Positions 15,479 to 24,642 of a stretch of 64,000 nt of DNA are shown here, one piece after another. Location of the stretch: the NCBI RefSeq assembly GCF_965342175.1, contig NZ_CBDRBL010000012.1, forward strand, positions 1-64,000, read 5' to 3'. The number at the start of each line of letters is the position of its first letter. Position 1 is the stretch's first letter. A model generated the notes under the pieces. That model was not told the DNA's origin. It did no database searches and was given only the letters and a program-made list of their open reading frames with translations. This DNA comes from Actinacidiphila sp965342175 (lineage in GTDB: Bacteria; Actinomycetota; Actinomycetes; Streptomycetales; Streptomycetaceae). The position numbers were made by a program, and so were the translations under genes.

Positions 15479-17920
15479 TCAGCCGCCGTCGGCCGCGGGT
15501 TCCGCGGGCAGCGGCTGCTCGGCCCAGTTGGTCTTGCCGCGGGCGTGGTAGCGCGTGCCCCAGAGCGACGCGAGCTGCGAGACCAGGTAGAGCCCCCGGC
15601 CGCCCTCGTCGGTCTCCAGGGCCCGCCGCACGTGCGGGGAGGTACTGCTGCCGTCGCCGACCTCGCAGATCAGCCGGCGGTCGCGGATCAGCCGCAGCCG
15701 CACCGGCGGTGAGCCGTAGCGGATCGCGTTGGTGACGAGCTCGCTGACCAGCAGCTCGGTGGTGAACCCGAGCTCCTCCAGGTGCCACTCGGCCAGCTTC
15801 GCCAGCACCAGTCCGCGCGCCCGGCCGACCGACTCCGGAGCGTCCCGCAGCTCCCACAGGGCGTGGCGGTCCGGCGGCAGCCGGTGCAGCCGGGCCACCA
15901 GGAGCGACATGTCCTCCGTGGGAGGCCCGTCGGGCACGAGCAGGCGCAGGGCCGCGTCGGCGATCTCGCCGGGCGTGTTCCCGGAAGAGGCCGTGGCCTC
16001 GGTCAGCGCCCTGCTCAGCCGGAGGGCGGCCTCCTCCTCGGGCCCGGCGGCGAGCAGCCCCTGGGTGTGGAGGACGAGCAGTTCGCCGTCCCTGTGGACC
16101 ACCTCCAGGCACTCGAACGGCTCGCCGCCGCTTCCCAACGGAGATGTCGCCGGGGACCGGCTCACCGACACCACGCCGTTGGGGCTCACATGGGCCGGCA
16201 GCGGGTGCCCGGCGCTCGCCACGGCGGAGTGCATGCTGATGGGGTCGAAGACCATGCAGAGGCAGGTGGGGGCGGTGGTTCCGGGGGTGGGCCCGCCCTG
16301 CTCGTCCTGGAAGCGCTTGACCTGGTCGCTCAGATGCGTGAGCAGTTCCACCGGCGCCATGTCCAGGTCGGCCAGTGTCCGGACCGCCGTTCGCAGCCGG
16401 CCCATCTCCACCGCCGAGTACAGCCCGTGCCCGCCCGCCTCGCCGATGACCAGGGCGGTCCGCGCCCCGGAGAGCGGGATGACGTCGAACCAGGTGCCGC
16501 CGGGCTCGGCGTCGCCTCCGCGGGACAGGCGCCGCGCCGCGGTCTCCACCGTCGCCAGCGCCGGCAGCCGCTCGGGCATGAGGCTGCGCCGCAGAGCCAG
16601 TGCCGTGGCCCGTTCCCGGGTGTACCGGCTGGCGTTGTCGATGCACACGGCGGCACGCGCGACGAACTCCTGGGCGAGCCGGACGTCGTCGGCCTCGAAG
16701 GCGTGGGCCCGGGAGAACCGTACGAAGAGCGCCACGCCCAGCGCCGCCCCCCGTGCGAACATCGGCACCAGCAGCCACGACCGCACGCCGAAGGCGCGGA
16801 TCTCCTCCGCCCGGGCGGCATCGGCGGCCTCGAGCTCGACCTGCATCTCCTCGCCCGTCAGCAGGACCGGCTTCCCGTTGGCCAGGGCTCTGGCGGCCGG
16901 GGAACCGGGTGCGGACGCGAAACGGTCGACATCCCCCTGATCGAGGGTGTTCCGCGCCGGCCCGCCGGGGATCATCGTCGCCACCGCGCGGCGCAGGAGC
17001 ACCGGCTCGGAGACCGGCCAGGGCGGCGGTTCCGCCCCTCGGAGCACCGAGTCCAGGAGGCTGACGGAGCTGAAGTCGGCGAACCGCGGCACGGCCACGT
17101 CCGTGAGCTCCTGGGCCGTGCGCAGCACGTCCAGGGTGCTGCCGATGCGCGCGCTGGCCTCGTTGACGAGGTCGAGCCGCTCCCGGGCCCGCGCCTCGGT
17201 GGTGAGGTCGAAGACCATGTGGGCCAGGGCCACCACGTCGCCGTCGGAGCCGCGCAGGGGCAGGATCGTCTCCGACCAGACCGTGTCCCGGTCCGGGTCG
17301 CGGGGGTCGCGGCCGTGCACCTCGCTGCCGATCATGGCCCGGCCCGAAGTGAGCACCAGCCGCTGGCGCGCCTCGAAGGCATCGTGGTCCAGCAGGCCGG
17401 GCGGCGCCACCTCGCGCATGGTGCGCCCCACGAAGTCGTCGGGGAAGCTCGTCGTGCGGATGCGGGAGTCGTTGCGGGCCAGGAAGCGCAGATCCGTGTC
17501 GAAGACGTCGATGATGAACGGCGATTCGGTGAACAGGCCGCGCAGCAGCGCACCGAGCAGGTCGTCCTGCCGCATCACATCGGCGCCCTCCGCCTGGAGC
17601 AGCCACTGGTCCGGCGCCAGGGGGTGCCCCCACAGCACCGCCCCGACAGGCACGCCCTTACGGTGCCGCAGCAGCAAGGGGCCGAGGAAGACCGAGCGGT
17701 CAAGGGGCATCATGCCCGCGACGCGGTTGCCGTCGGCGCGGGACCACAGCAGCCGGGACACCGGCCCGCGGGCTTCGGCGGCCGTCCAGCCGAGCAGCCG
17801 TTCCGCGCCGGGGGTCCAGCTCCGCACGCTGCCCCGGGCGTCCACGACAGCGAAGGCGTCGCCTCTGGAGCGGGGGAAACCGTCAGGGGCGTCGGCGAAG
17901 GGCGTGCCGCGCATGTCCAC
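15479..17920 (-). CDS. Multidomain PAS-GAF-SpoIIE protein with HATPase domain, phosphatase motifs degenerate
   Basis: An 813-residue signalling protein: PAS-like domains (about 20-110 and 125-245), a GAF domain (about 265-425), a SpoIIE/PP2C domain (about 440-660) and a C-terminal HATPase_c anti-sigma-type kinase domain (about 690-800). The kinase boxes are intact (ELVTNAIRYG, EVGDGSS, DEGGRGLYLV). In the PP2C domain GGDWYD is replaced by GGTWFD and the metal-binding GDVMGHG by GEAGGHG, while TEDMSLLVARL remains. Phosphatase activity may therefore be lost, leaving a sensor kinase of anti-sigma type. It starts GTG 17920; ATG 17914 is an alternative. Confidence 0.85.
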   Translation of the reverse strand: MDMRGTPFADAPDGFPRSRGDAFAVVDARGSVRSWTPGAERLLGWTAAEARGPVSRLLWSRADGNRVAGMMPLDRSVFLGPLLLRHRKGVPVGAVLWGHPLAPDQWLLQAEGADVMRQDDLLGALLRGLFTESPFIIDVFDTDLRFLARNDSRIRTTSFPDDFVGRTMREVAPPGLLDHDAFEARQRLVLTSGRAMIGSEVHGRDPRDPDRDTVWSETILPLRGSDGDVVALAHMVFDLTTEARARERLDLVNEASARIGSTLDVLRTAQELTDVAVPRFADFSSVSLLDSVLRGAEPPPWPVSEPVLLRRAVATMIPGGPARNTLDQGDVDRFASAPGSPAARALANGKPVLLTGEEMQVELEAADAARAEEIRAFGVRSWLLVPMFARGAALGVALFVRFSRAHAFEADDVRLAQEFVARAAVCIDNASRYTRERATALALRRSLMPERLPALATVETAARRLSRGGDAEPGGTWFDVIPLSGARTALVIGEAGGHGLYSAVEMGRLRTAVRTLADLDMAPVELLTHLSDQVKRFQDEQGGPTPGTTAPTCLCMVFDPISMHSAVASAGHPLPAHVSPNGVVSVSRSPATSPLGSGGEPFECLEVVHRDGELLVLHTQGLLAAGPEEEAALRLSRALTEATASSGNTPGEIADAALRLLVPDGPPTEDMSLLVARLHRLPPDRHALWELRDAPESVGRARGLVLAKLAEWHLEELGFTTELLVSELVTNAIRYGSPPVRLRLIRDRRLICEVGDGSSTSPHVRRALETDEGGRGLYLVSQLASLWGTRYHARGKTNWAEQPLPAEPAADGG

Positions 17921-18913
17921 CCGTCACGCCCGCCCGGTCCTGGCCCGCCCATGGATTCCCACAGACCAATACTGCCCGCCGTCAAGATCTGGGGCACGCG
18001 GTGCGTGGTCCCCCTACCGCGTGCCCTGCCAGGACGCGACTGATCGGGCGCCGCGGCTTCCCGGCTGCCGGCCCGCCGGCGCACCGCCGGTGCGGGGCCG
18101 CGGCCGACCCCCAGGCGTTGCCGCACCCTGTCCCGACGCATGGCGTCCCCGATCGGGCCGGGCGTGTCGCGGCGGGGGCGGTGCCCGCGCATGGGGTCCC
18201 CGCCGCACGGCGGACCCCTTCGGGCCCGTCCGCCTCGGCGCCCGTCCTGCCGCCTTCTTCCCTGGAGGCCGGGACCTGCCGCTCACCGGTTTCCGGGCCT
18301 CGCCCGGCGACAGCTCGAGGACCTGCGGACGGCCCGGACCGGGTACCCGCGCCGGACCGGTCGCCCCGGCTCACCGGCGGGGGGCCGTGACGTGACCCGC
18401 CGCGCTCAGTGGCCGGCGGCCCCAGGCGGAGACCATTGGGCGCCGTGGCCAGGTCGAGCGTGCCGGTGGCGACGTTCGTCAGGTGGCGGTCGACCTCCCC
18501 GGGTCCCCGCCCCGACCCGCGTGTCCAGCAGATAGCCGTGGTCCTGTGCCGGGCCGCCCTCGTGGCCCGCGCCGTGTGCCGCCACGGTGCGATTCTCCGT
18601 TACCGAGGCGCGGCTCGGGGCGCCGGGGACCGCCCGGCGATCAGGGCCCTCGTCCGGGTGACCCCAGAAAGCCGGGACAGCGGTGCCGAGCGGGTGCATG
18701 CGTGATGCAGGTAGGTGCTGAGGCACTTCAGGCTGACAGATGAGGCTTACAGCTAACAGTTACGGATATGTCCGCATTCTGTAACGCGAAGCGATTGTTC
18801 CGGTTGTGTGCGCCGCCGCTGGGCCAGAGTGAGGCCATCGGCAACCGCCGAAGCATCCGCACCGCGGGAACGGCCCGAAGGGGCCGGGAACGCAACCTTG
18901 TTGAGGGGGCATC
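17921..18913. other. Nearly 1 kb without a supported gene
   Basis: No open frame here combines a ribosome site, a usable start and a recognisable product. On the minus strand around 18400-18600 two overlapping frames each show a short protein-like segment (GHEGGPAQDHGYLLDTRV, then EVDRHLTNVATGTLDLATAP one frame away). This could be a decayed, frameshifted gene. A small hairpin (GGGGTCC 18193-18199 with GGACCCC 18212-18218) is present. The stretch 18735-18800 just before the lamin-tail gene is A/T-richer and may hold its promoter. Confidence 0.4.
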
Positions 18914-19360
18914 ATGTCTGCTCGTATCACCCGTCGTGTCATCACCACCGTCCTCGCCTCCGGAGCGGTCGTGGCCGCCGCCGCCCTGCCGGCCACCGCG
19001 GTGGACCACCGGGACCACGGCCGGTCCCCGGTGGTCATCGGCGACGTCAACACCCGCGACGGCCACGGCCGCTTCGGCCGCGGCGGCGGCGAGTGGATCG
19101 AAGTGGTGAACACCAGCCGCGGCTCGGTGAACCTGCGCGGCTGGACCCTGTCGGACCGCGACGGCAACCGCTACCGCTTCGGCAACGTGCGCCTCGTCGG
19201 TCACTCGAAGCTCCGCGTGCACACCGGCTTCGGCCGTGACAGCCGGCGCGACGTCTTCCAGGACCGCCGCAACTCCGTGTGGGACCGCCGCGACACCGCG
19301 ACCCTGCGCAACGACCACCGCCGGATCGTGGACGTGAAGTCCTGGAGCGGCCGCCGCTGA
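18914..19360 (+). CDS. Secreted lamin-tail-domain protein
   Basis: A 148-residue secreted protein. Residues 1-30 are a signal peptide (MSARITRRVITTVLASGAVVAAAALPATA). The mature region is a lamin tail (LTD) beta-sandwich: GEWIEVVNTSRGSVNLRGWTLSDRDGNRYRF and LRVHTGFGRDSRRDVF follow the usual EWIEL.N...VDL.GW.L.D pattern. It is rich in Arg, Asp and His. Bacterial secreted LTDs are thought to bind surfaces or nucleic acids, but no function is established for this type. It is convergent with the phosphatase gene across a G/C homopolymer tract. Confidence 0.88.
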   Translation: MSARITRRVITTVLASGAVVAAAALPATAVDHRDHGRSPVVIGDVNTRDGHGRFGRGGGEWIEVVNTSRGSVNLRGWTLSDRDGNRYRFGNVRLVGHSKLRVHTGFGRDSRRDVFQDRRNSVWDRRDTATLRNDHRRIVDVKSWSGRR

Positions 19361-19431
19361 CCGAACGCCCGATCCCGGCCGTGCCGCGCATCCCGTGGCC
19401 GGTGCGGCCCCCCCACCCTCGTCCACGGCGT

Positions 19432-19617
<186 letters not shown>

Positions 19618-19631
19618 TCAAACGGGTACGG

Positions 19632-21605
19632 TCAGCTGCTCAGCGCAGTGATCGTGAGGGTGGCGCGGTAGCCGCCCTTGGTGACGCTGTCCGGGATCTT
19701 CAGGTCCAGGTCGGCGCCGAGCTTGGCGGAGCCGCGCGGGTGGCCCTGCTCGGCGGAGCCGAGGCCACGCGAGTCGGACAGGCCCTTGCCCTGGTCGTCG
19801 TAACCGGAGGCCACCGGGTCACCGGCCACGGCACCGGCGCCGCCGTCGAGGACGTACGGGGTCCAGCCGAGGTAGGAGCCGGAGAACGTCTTGTCGGCGT
19901 CCTTGAAGTCGCCGACGTTGGCCGAGATCGACCACGGGGCGAGCGAACGGCGGCTGTCGGAGACGAGGATCGGGTTGATCTTGCCGCCCGCGACGAAGTG
20001 GTCGCCGTTCTGCTCCTTGGCGGTACCGAGGTCCACCAGGCCGTTGTAGCCGTCGATCGTCCAGCCGAACTCGCCCGGAGCCGGGTTCGGGACGTTGACC
20101 TGCAGGTCCTGCTTGTCACCGTGGTACGGGTGCACCGTCACCTTGTCGACGAGCGAGCCGACGGGCTGGCCCTCGGGGGTGTTGTTGCACCACTCGCCGT
20201 TCTCCACCTCGGAGTTCGGGGCCGCGCAGGTGCCGCTGCGGACGTTCTCGACCACGAGCTTGTCGTTGCGCACCTGGACCTTGACGTAGGTGCGGACGTG
20301 CTCCTGGTTCTGGACCGAGTTGTACCAGTAGTTGCCCGGGTTCAGCGGGTCGGCGCCGTTGCCCGCGCCGCTGGTGCCGCTGCTGTCCGGCTTGGTGATG
20401 TCGTAGTACTTCGAGCCGGAGGCGGAGTTGGCCGTCACGTAGAGGACGCCGCCGGGGCCGGGGTACACGTCGGCGGCACCGGGCTGCTCGGCCGGGTTCG
20501 CCTTCTCACCGTTCTTGATCAGGTAGCTGCGGGAGTAGCTGTGGTCGTGGCCCTGCAGGACGAGGTCCACGCCGAGCTTGGAGAACGTGGTCGGGAAGTC
20601 CGTACGACGCAGCTTGTTGTCGCCGTCCTTGGCGTGCGAGGCCGGCGAGTAGATCGCGTGGTGGTAGACGAGGACCTTCCACTTGGCCTCGTTGCCGTGC
20701 TTGTTGATGACGTCGGTCACGTAGTTGATGTGCGCCGCGTCACCGCCGCCGTTGGCGGAGTTGTAGCTGTTGCTGTTCAGGTCGATGAACAGCACGTCCT
20801 TGTAGATGTACCAGTAGTCACCGCCGGACTTGGTGCCGTCGGGGTTCCCGTTGTCGTAGTACGGGGCCGAGCGGTCGGTGTTCGGGGTGGTGAAGTGCTG
20901 CTCGTAGGCCTTGCCGCCGACGTCGTGGTTGCCGATGGTGGCCGCCCACGGGTACTGGCGCAGACCGTCGGGAGCCAGGAACGACTTCCAGTGGTCCTCG
21001 TTGTTGGCGCTCTCGACCTGGTCGCCGCCGGACACCAGGAGCTCGGCGTTCGGGTTGGCCTTCAGCGAGACGTCGACCGTGTCCTGCCAGCCGGCCTGGT
21101 CCTTCGCCAGGTTGCCGGAGGAGCCGATCTGCGGGTCGCCGTAGAACAGGAAGTCGTACTCGCCCTCGAAGTCCTGGGTCTTGAAGGAGTACGCGGTGGA
21201 CCAGTTGCCCTCGCTGCCGACCCGGTAGGAGTACTGGGTGTTCTCCTTCAGACCGGTGATCGTCGCGTGGCGGTTGTAGCCGCCGCTGGTGGCGATGTTC
21301 GCCGTGCCGGTGGCGTCGAAGACGGCGGCGTCGGCCGGGAACTCGTTGTTCACCAGCTGCGCGGTCGGGGCGACCTGGATCTTCTGCGCCGTGTCGGCCG
21401 AGGAGTACCACGTCACGGTGCGCTGCGTCTCGTTCGCGCCGACGCCGAGGACGATGCCGCTCAGGGTGGCGGAGTCGGCGGCGGAGGCCGTGCTGACCAG
21501 GCCGTTGCCGAGGGCGACCGTCAGGCCGAGGAACGCCGCGGTGGCCCCGGTGGCCACACGGCGCCGCGCGGACCCGGAGGTCCGCGGGGAGTTGCTCGAT
21601 CTCAT
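19632..21605 (-). CDS. Secreted purple-acid-phosphatase-like metallophosphoesterase
   Basis: A 657-residue exported phosphatase. It starts at ATG 21605, with a long signal peptide (SARRRVATGATAAFLGLTVA ... STASAA; the RRR suggests Tat). An N-terminal fibronectin-like PAP domain (about 45-150) precedes the metallophosphoesterase core with FYGDPQIG, SGGDQVESANNEDHW, ATIGNHDVGG, VYHHAIYS and LQGHDHSYSR, which supply the full two-metal set. A C-terminal beta domain (about 450-657) may bind substrate or wall. It likely frees phosphate from extracellular esters. An 11-nt direct-repeat PHO box was not convincingly seen upstream. Confidence 0.9.
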   Translation of the reverse strand: MRSSNSPRTSGSARRRVATGATAAFLGLTVALGNGLVSTASAADSATLSGIVLGVGANETQRTVTWYSSADTAQKIQVAPTAQLVNNEFPADAAVFDATGTANIATSGGYNRHATITGLKENTQYSYRVGSEGNWSTAYSFKTQDFEGEYDFLFYGDPQIGSSGNLAKDQAGWQDTVDVSLKANPNAELLVSGGDQVESANNEDHWKSFLAPDGLRQYPWAATIGNHDVGGKAYEQHFTTPNTDRSAPYYDNGNPDGTKSGGDYWYIYKDVLFIDLNSNSYNSANGGGDAAHINYVTDVINKHGNEAKWKVLVYHHAIYSPASHAKDGDNKLRRTDFPTTFSKLGVDLVLQGHDHSYSRSYLIKNGEKANPAEQPGAADVYPGPGGVLYVTANSASGSKYYDITKPDSSGTSGAGNGADPLNPGNYWYNSVQNQEHVRTYVKVQVRNDKLVVENVRSGTCAAPNSEVENGEWCNNTPEGQPVGSLVDKVTVHPYHGDKQDLQVNVPNPAPGEFGWTIDGYNGLVDLGTAKEQNGDHFVAGGKINPILVSDSRRSLAPWSISANVGDFKDADKTFSGSYLGWTPYVLDGGAGAVAGDPVASGYDDQGKGLSDSRGLGSAEQGHPRGSAKLGADLDLKIPDSVTKGGYRATLTITALSS

Positions 21606-21623
21606 CTCTGTCTTTTCCTTCTG

Positions 21624-21640
21624 TGCACACATGGTGTGCA
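21624..21640. promoter_or_regulatory. Inverted repeat in the leader of the phosphatase gene
   Basis: TGCACAC-ATG-GTGTGCA is a perfect 7-bp inverted repeat with a 3-base centre, 19 bases upstream of the phosphatase start codon and overlapping the region before its AAGGA ribosome site. It could be an operator or a small leader hairpin. No known regulator site was recognised. Confidence 0.35.
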
Positions 21641-21735
21641 GCGAGTGGAGATGCCCACGCTCACCGCGGCAGGTAAAGCGAACATAAATACGAGCTGCGT
21701 GGCAGTTGAACATCGCACGAGCGCTGAACGGAATC

Positions 21736-22944
21736 TCAGACTCCGGCCACGCGCTGCACGAACCACACCAGCCCCATCACGGCCACCCCCGCGGACAGCG
21801 CGCCCGTCGCCCACAGGCCCGCCCGCGGCGAACGGCGGCGCAGCACGACCAGCAGCGGGAAGACGACGGCGATGATGGCCAACTGGACGACCTCGATGCC
21901 CACGTTGAACACCAGCAGGGACCACAGCAGCGTCCACGACCACGCCTCGTCGATGCCCAGCGCGCCCGCGAAGCCGAGGCCGTGCACAAGGCCGAAGCAG
22001 AACACGACACCAAGGCGGGTCCATCCGGCCCTGTCCAGGCTGAAGTGCCCCTGGCCGGGGGCCTCGAGCTCGGTGGCGTGGTCACCGCGCCGCCAGACGC
22101 GCCACAGGTACCAGCCGGCGACCACGGCGATCGACAGCGCGATGACCGGCTCCACGATCCGCGACGGCACGTCGACCACGCCGAGCGCGGCCAGCATGAA
22201 GGTGACCGAGTGCGCCAGCGTGAAGCTGGTCGCCGCCAGCACGATCTCGCGCGGCCGCCGCGAACCGGCGATCAGGGCGAGGAGGAACAGGATGTGGTCG
22301 ATCCCGCTCAGCAGGTGCTCCGCGCCCAGGCGGAAGAACTCCCAGAACCGCTCGTACCACGCCTGCCCGAGGGAGAAGGAGGGGTGCTCGGCGTCGAGGG
22401 CGGCACTGCCCGACCTGCCGTCGACGGCGTACGTGACGATGGTCTTGGTCCCCTTGACGTACCCCTCGGCGTCCGGGAACAGGCCGCTGCGCACCGCGCG
22501 GTCGTCGCCCTGCGGGCAGCGCCAGTCCAGCCGGAGGGTGGTGTACGGCACGCCCTCCCGCATGCCCATCGTGAAACCGCCGGCCCGGGCCGCCGTGCAG
22601 GCGGCGCCGTCCGAGGTCACCGTGAAGCGCCGACTCGCGTACGCGACGGCGGACTTCGCGTGCGCCTCCAGCGCCGCGGCCTGGGCGTGGGAGTCACCGG
22701 CGTCGAAAGCTGCGGTCCCTGCGCGGAAGAGGGCGTCGTCGTGCCCGGCGTCGGCGGCCGACACGACGAAGAGGTCGTACTCGAGTTGCAGCGTCGTACG
22801 GAGGCGACCCCCGTCGGTGGAGGCGACGTCCGCGTACACGGTCGAGGTGAAACCGTGCGCGAGTGCGGGCTGCTGCCCGAGGCCGAGGATCGCGATCACC
22901 GCCGCGATGATCCAGAGAAAGCTGCGGCGGACGCGTTGTGACAT
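21736..22944 (-). CDS. HupE/UreJ-like membrane protein
   Basis: A 402-residue protein from ATG 22944 behind AAGGAG. A signal peptide (1-28) leads to a soluble outer domain of about 170 residues with two cysteines. The C-terminal half is the HupE/UreJ-type membrane region: GAEHLLSGIDHILFLLALI, SFTLAHSVTFMLA, FGLVHGLGFAG and FNVGIEVVQL. These His/Asp/Glu-bearing helices are the metal-path motifs of HupE/UreJ nickel or cobalt transporters. The metal is not certain. It lies 130 bases upstream of the phosphatase gene on the same strand and may be co-transcribed with it. Confidence 0.85.
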   Translation of the reverse strand: MSQRVRRSFLWIIAAVIAILGLGQQPALAHGFTSTVYADVASTDGGRLRTTLQLEYDLFVVSAADAGHDDALFRAGTAAFDAGDSHAQAAALEAHAKSAVAYASRRFTVTSDGAACTAARAGGFTMGMREGVPYTTLRLDWRCPQGDDRAVRSGLFPDAEGYVKGTKTIVTYAVDGRSGSAALDAEHPSFSLGQAWYERFWEFFRLGAEHLLSGIDHILFLLALIAGSRRPREIVLAATSFTLAHSVTFMLAALGVVDVPSRIVEPVIALSIAVVAGWYLWRVWRRGDHATELEAPGQGHFSLDRAGWTRLGVVFCFGLVHGLGFAGALGIDEAWSWTLLWSLLVFNVGIEVVQLAIIAVVFPLLVVLRRRSPRAGLWATGALSAGVAVMGLVWFVQRVAGV

Positions 22945-23117
22945 GGTGGCTCCTTGAGGTTGCCCCTGCACGGTGCACGCCATGGGTGAACCGGAACCGG
23001 CCGTTCGGCGAATCCTGCGCGAACAACCGCGATGACGGCCCCTCGTGGATGGAGCGGGCCGGAAGCGGAATGCAGGATGGGACAGCACCACCTGTCACCA
23101 CCCGGAGGTCGATCGCC

Positions 23118-23795
23118 TTGCGCCCCCCGCTCCGCGCCGCCGCCACCCTGGCAGCGGCCGCCGCGCTGCTCACCGGATGCGGCTCCGGCGACGACTGGTC
23201 GAAACCGCACCCGCGACCCAGTGCCATCGGCACCCCCGGACCGGGATTCGTCGACCGCGCCGACCCACCCGCCCCCGAGGCCACCGCCACCCCGAGCCCG
23301 GGCTCATGGTCCCGGGTCCACCCCTCCGAGGGCTACCGCGTCGCCCTGGTGACCTCGGGCGACGACCGCCCGACCAAGGAGCTGGTGACCGCGGTCGAGG
23401 AATGGGCCCGGGCCGAACACGTCGACCTCAGGAAGGTCGCCATCGACCACCCCGCCGACCTCCTGCCCGGCATCACCCGGGCCCTCGACATGCACCCGGA
23501 CCTCATCGTCAGCGCCGGCAACGACCTGATCGACCCCATGGCCACGGTCACCCCGAACCACCTGTCCCAGCAGTTCCTCGTGGTGGGCGCGGAGTTGGCG
23601 GAGCCCACCGGCAACGTCACCGCCGTGGACTGGTCCGGCGCGTCCTTCCGCGGCGAGGGCCTGGGCATGTCCTCGACGTACGATCCCGCGTCCTTCACCC
23701 CCGCCCGCTGCGCCGCGGCGATCCGCGCGGGCGTCGCGTCCGTCCTGGGCGGCGTGACCGGGATCGTCCTCTGGCTCGACGAGCACGGGGGATAG
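23118..23795 (+). CDS. Lipoprotein, BMP/substrate-binding-like
   Basis: A predicted 225-residue lipoprotein. TTG 23118 was chosen because CGGAGG lies about nine bases upstream and the start gives a compact lipoprotein signal, MRPPLRAAATLAAAAALLTGC, with the lipobox Leu-Thr-Gly-Cys. ATGs at 23049 and 23070 would add an unlikely N-terminal extension. A Pro/Thr linker leads to a Rossmann-like domain (YRVALVTSGDDRPTKELVTAV, MHPDLIVSAGNDLIDPM, GNVTAVDWSGASFRG) resembling basic-membrane-protein binding domains. No ABC permease for nucleosides is adjacent. Confidence 0.75.
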   Translation: MRPPLRAAATLAAAAALLTGCGSGDDWSKPHPRPSAIGTPGPGFVDRADPPAPEATATPSPGSWSRVHPSEGYRVALVTSGDDRPTKELVTAVEEWARAEHVDLRKVAIDHPADLLPGITRALDMHPDLIVSAGNDLIDPMATVTPNHLSQQFLVVGAELAEPTGNVTAVDWSGASFRGEGLGMSSTYDPASFTPARCAAAIRAGVASVLGGVTGIVLWLDEHGG

Positions 23796-23810
23796 CGTCC
23801 ACGGCACCAT

Positions 23811-24038
23811 CGGCAGGCACGGCGGCATCGACTGGCATCAACTGGCACCGCATGGCACCACCTGACGCCACCCAGTGCCACACCCCACCGCGGATGACGC
23901 ATCTGGCACCCATGGCACCATCGCCACCCGATCAGCCAGCGTTACATTTCCCCAGGTCAGGCCACCCGCGACCACTCAACCGCCCCGCGGGGCACCACCA
24001 GGGGCTTGCGCTTGCGCCATTGTGGTGCCACCATGGCG
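23811..24038 (+). promoter_or_regulatory. Cluster of TGGCACC repeats upstream of the HicB-like gene
   Basis: TGGCAYC-type motifs occur at 23833, 23843 and 23853 with 10-bp phasing and a degenerate copy at 23863. Further copies or near-copies are at about 23813, 23904 and 23913, and inverted forms (TGCCA) at about 23876 and 24026. The last ones, GTGGTGCCACCATGGCG, sit at the start codon of the next gene. Ribbon-helix-helix proteins typically bind such short phased repeats, and the next gene encodes one. I infer an autoregulatory operator array. Confidence 0.65.
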
Positions 24039-24040
24039 TC

Positions 24041-24559
24041 ATGGACCTCACCCCGTATGTCGACACCCTCCGCCGCGAGCTCGCGGTGGCCGCCGCAGCC
24101 GGCGGGGAGGACGCGCGTGCGCTGGCCGAGCGGCTCACCGCTCCCCTGGAGTCGGCGACCCGCCTGACCATGCTCAACGTGCTCTCCGCCGCGATGGACG
24201 AGATCACCCGCGAACTCGCCCCCGGCTCGGTCGACGTACGGCTGCGCGGCCTGGACCCCGACTTCGTGGTGACGCTGCCGCCCACCGGCGGCGACCCGGC
24301 GGACGGGGGCCTCGTGCCCGTCGAACCGCCCCGGGCCGCTGTCCCGGCCGAAGGCGACGAGGGGGCCACCGCCCGCGTCAACCTCCGCCTTCCGGCCCAC
24401 CTCAAGGCCCGCGCCGAGGAGGCCGCGAACCGCGAGGGCCTGTCGGTCAACGCGTGGCTGGTGCGCGCCGTGTCGACCGCGGTCGGCGGCGCCCCGCAGG
24501 CCCGTGCGACGGAGAGGACCCGCACCACCGGACAGAGCTTCCGGGGCTGGGTGCGCTAG
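24041..24559 (+). CDS. HicB-like / ribbon-helix-helix regulator
   Basis: A 172-residue protein. The N-terminal part (1-100) is a small domain found with HicB-like antitoxin proteins (MDLTPYVDTLRRELAVAA ... MLNVLSAAMDEI). The C-terminal part (about 110-155) is a ribbon-helix-helix: ARVNLRLPAHLKARAEEAANREGLSVNAWLVRAV, with the beta strand VNLRLP and the GLSVNAWL turn. No HicA toxin is next to it. It heads an operon with DUF4097 and an ABC exporter and lies downstream of TGGCACC repeats. I read it as the operon's repressor rather than an antitoxin. Confidence 0.78.
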   Translation: MDLTPYVDTLRRELAVAAAAGGEDARALAERLTAPLESATRLTMLNVLSAAMDEITRELAPGSVDVRLRGLDPDFVVTLPPTGGDPADGGLVPVEPPRAAVPAEGDEGATARVNLRLPAHLKARAEEAANREGLSVNAWLVRAVSTAVGGAPQARATERTRTTGQSFRGWVR

Positions 24560-24642
24560 CCGCGCCCGCGCCCCGACCCACTTCGCCCACACCACGTCCC
24601 ACCAGCGGGGACGACCCCAGGACTCAGGAGGACGGGACAGCC

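Noticed and set aside
21640..21735. PHO box upstream of the secreted phosphatase
   Set aside because: One GTTCGCTTTAC unit resembles half a PHO repeat, but the second direct repeat is not convincing.
23831..23920. TGGCACC repeats considered as a CRISPR array or transposon end
   Set aside because: The units are only about 10 bp with no spacers of regular unique sequence and no cas or transposase genes nearby; operator repeats fit better.
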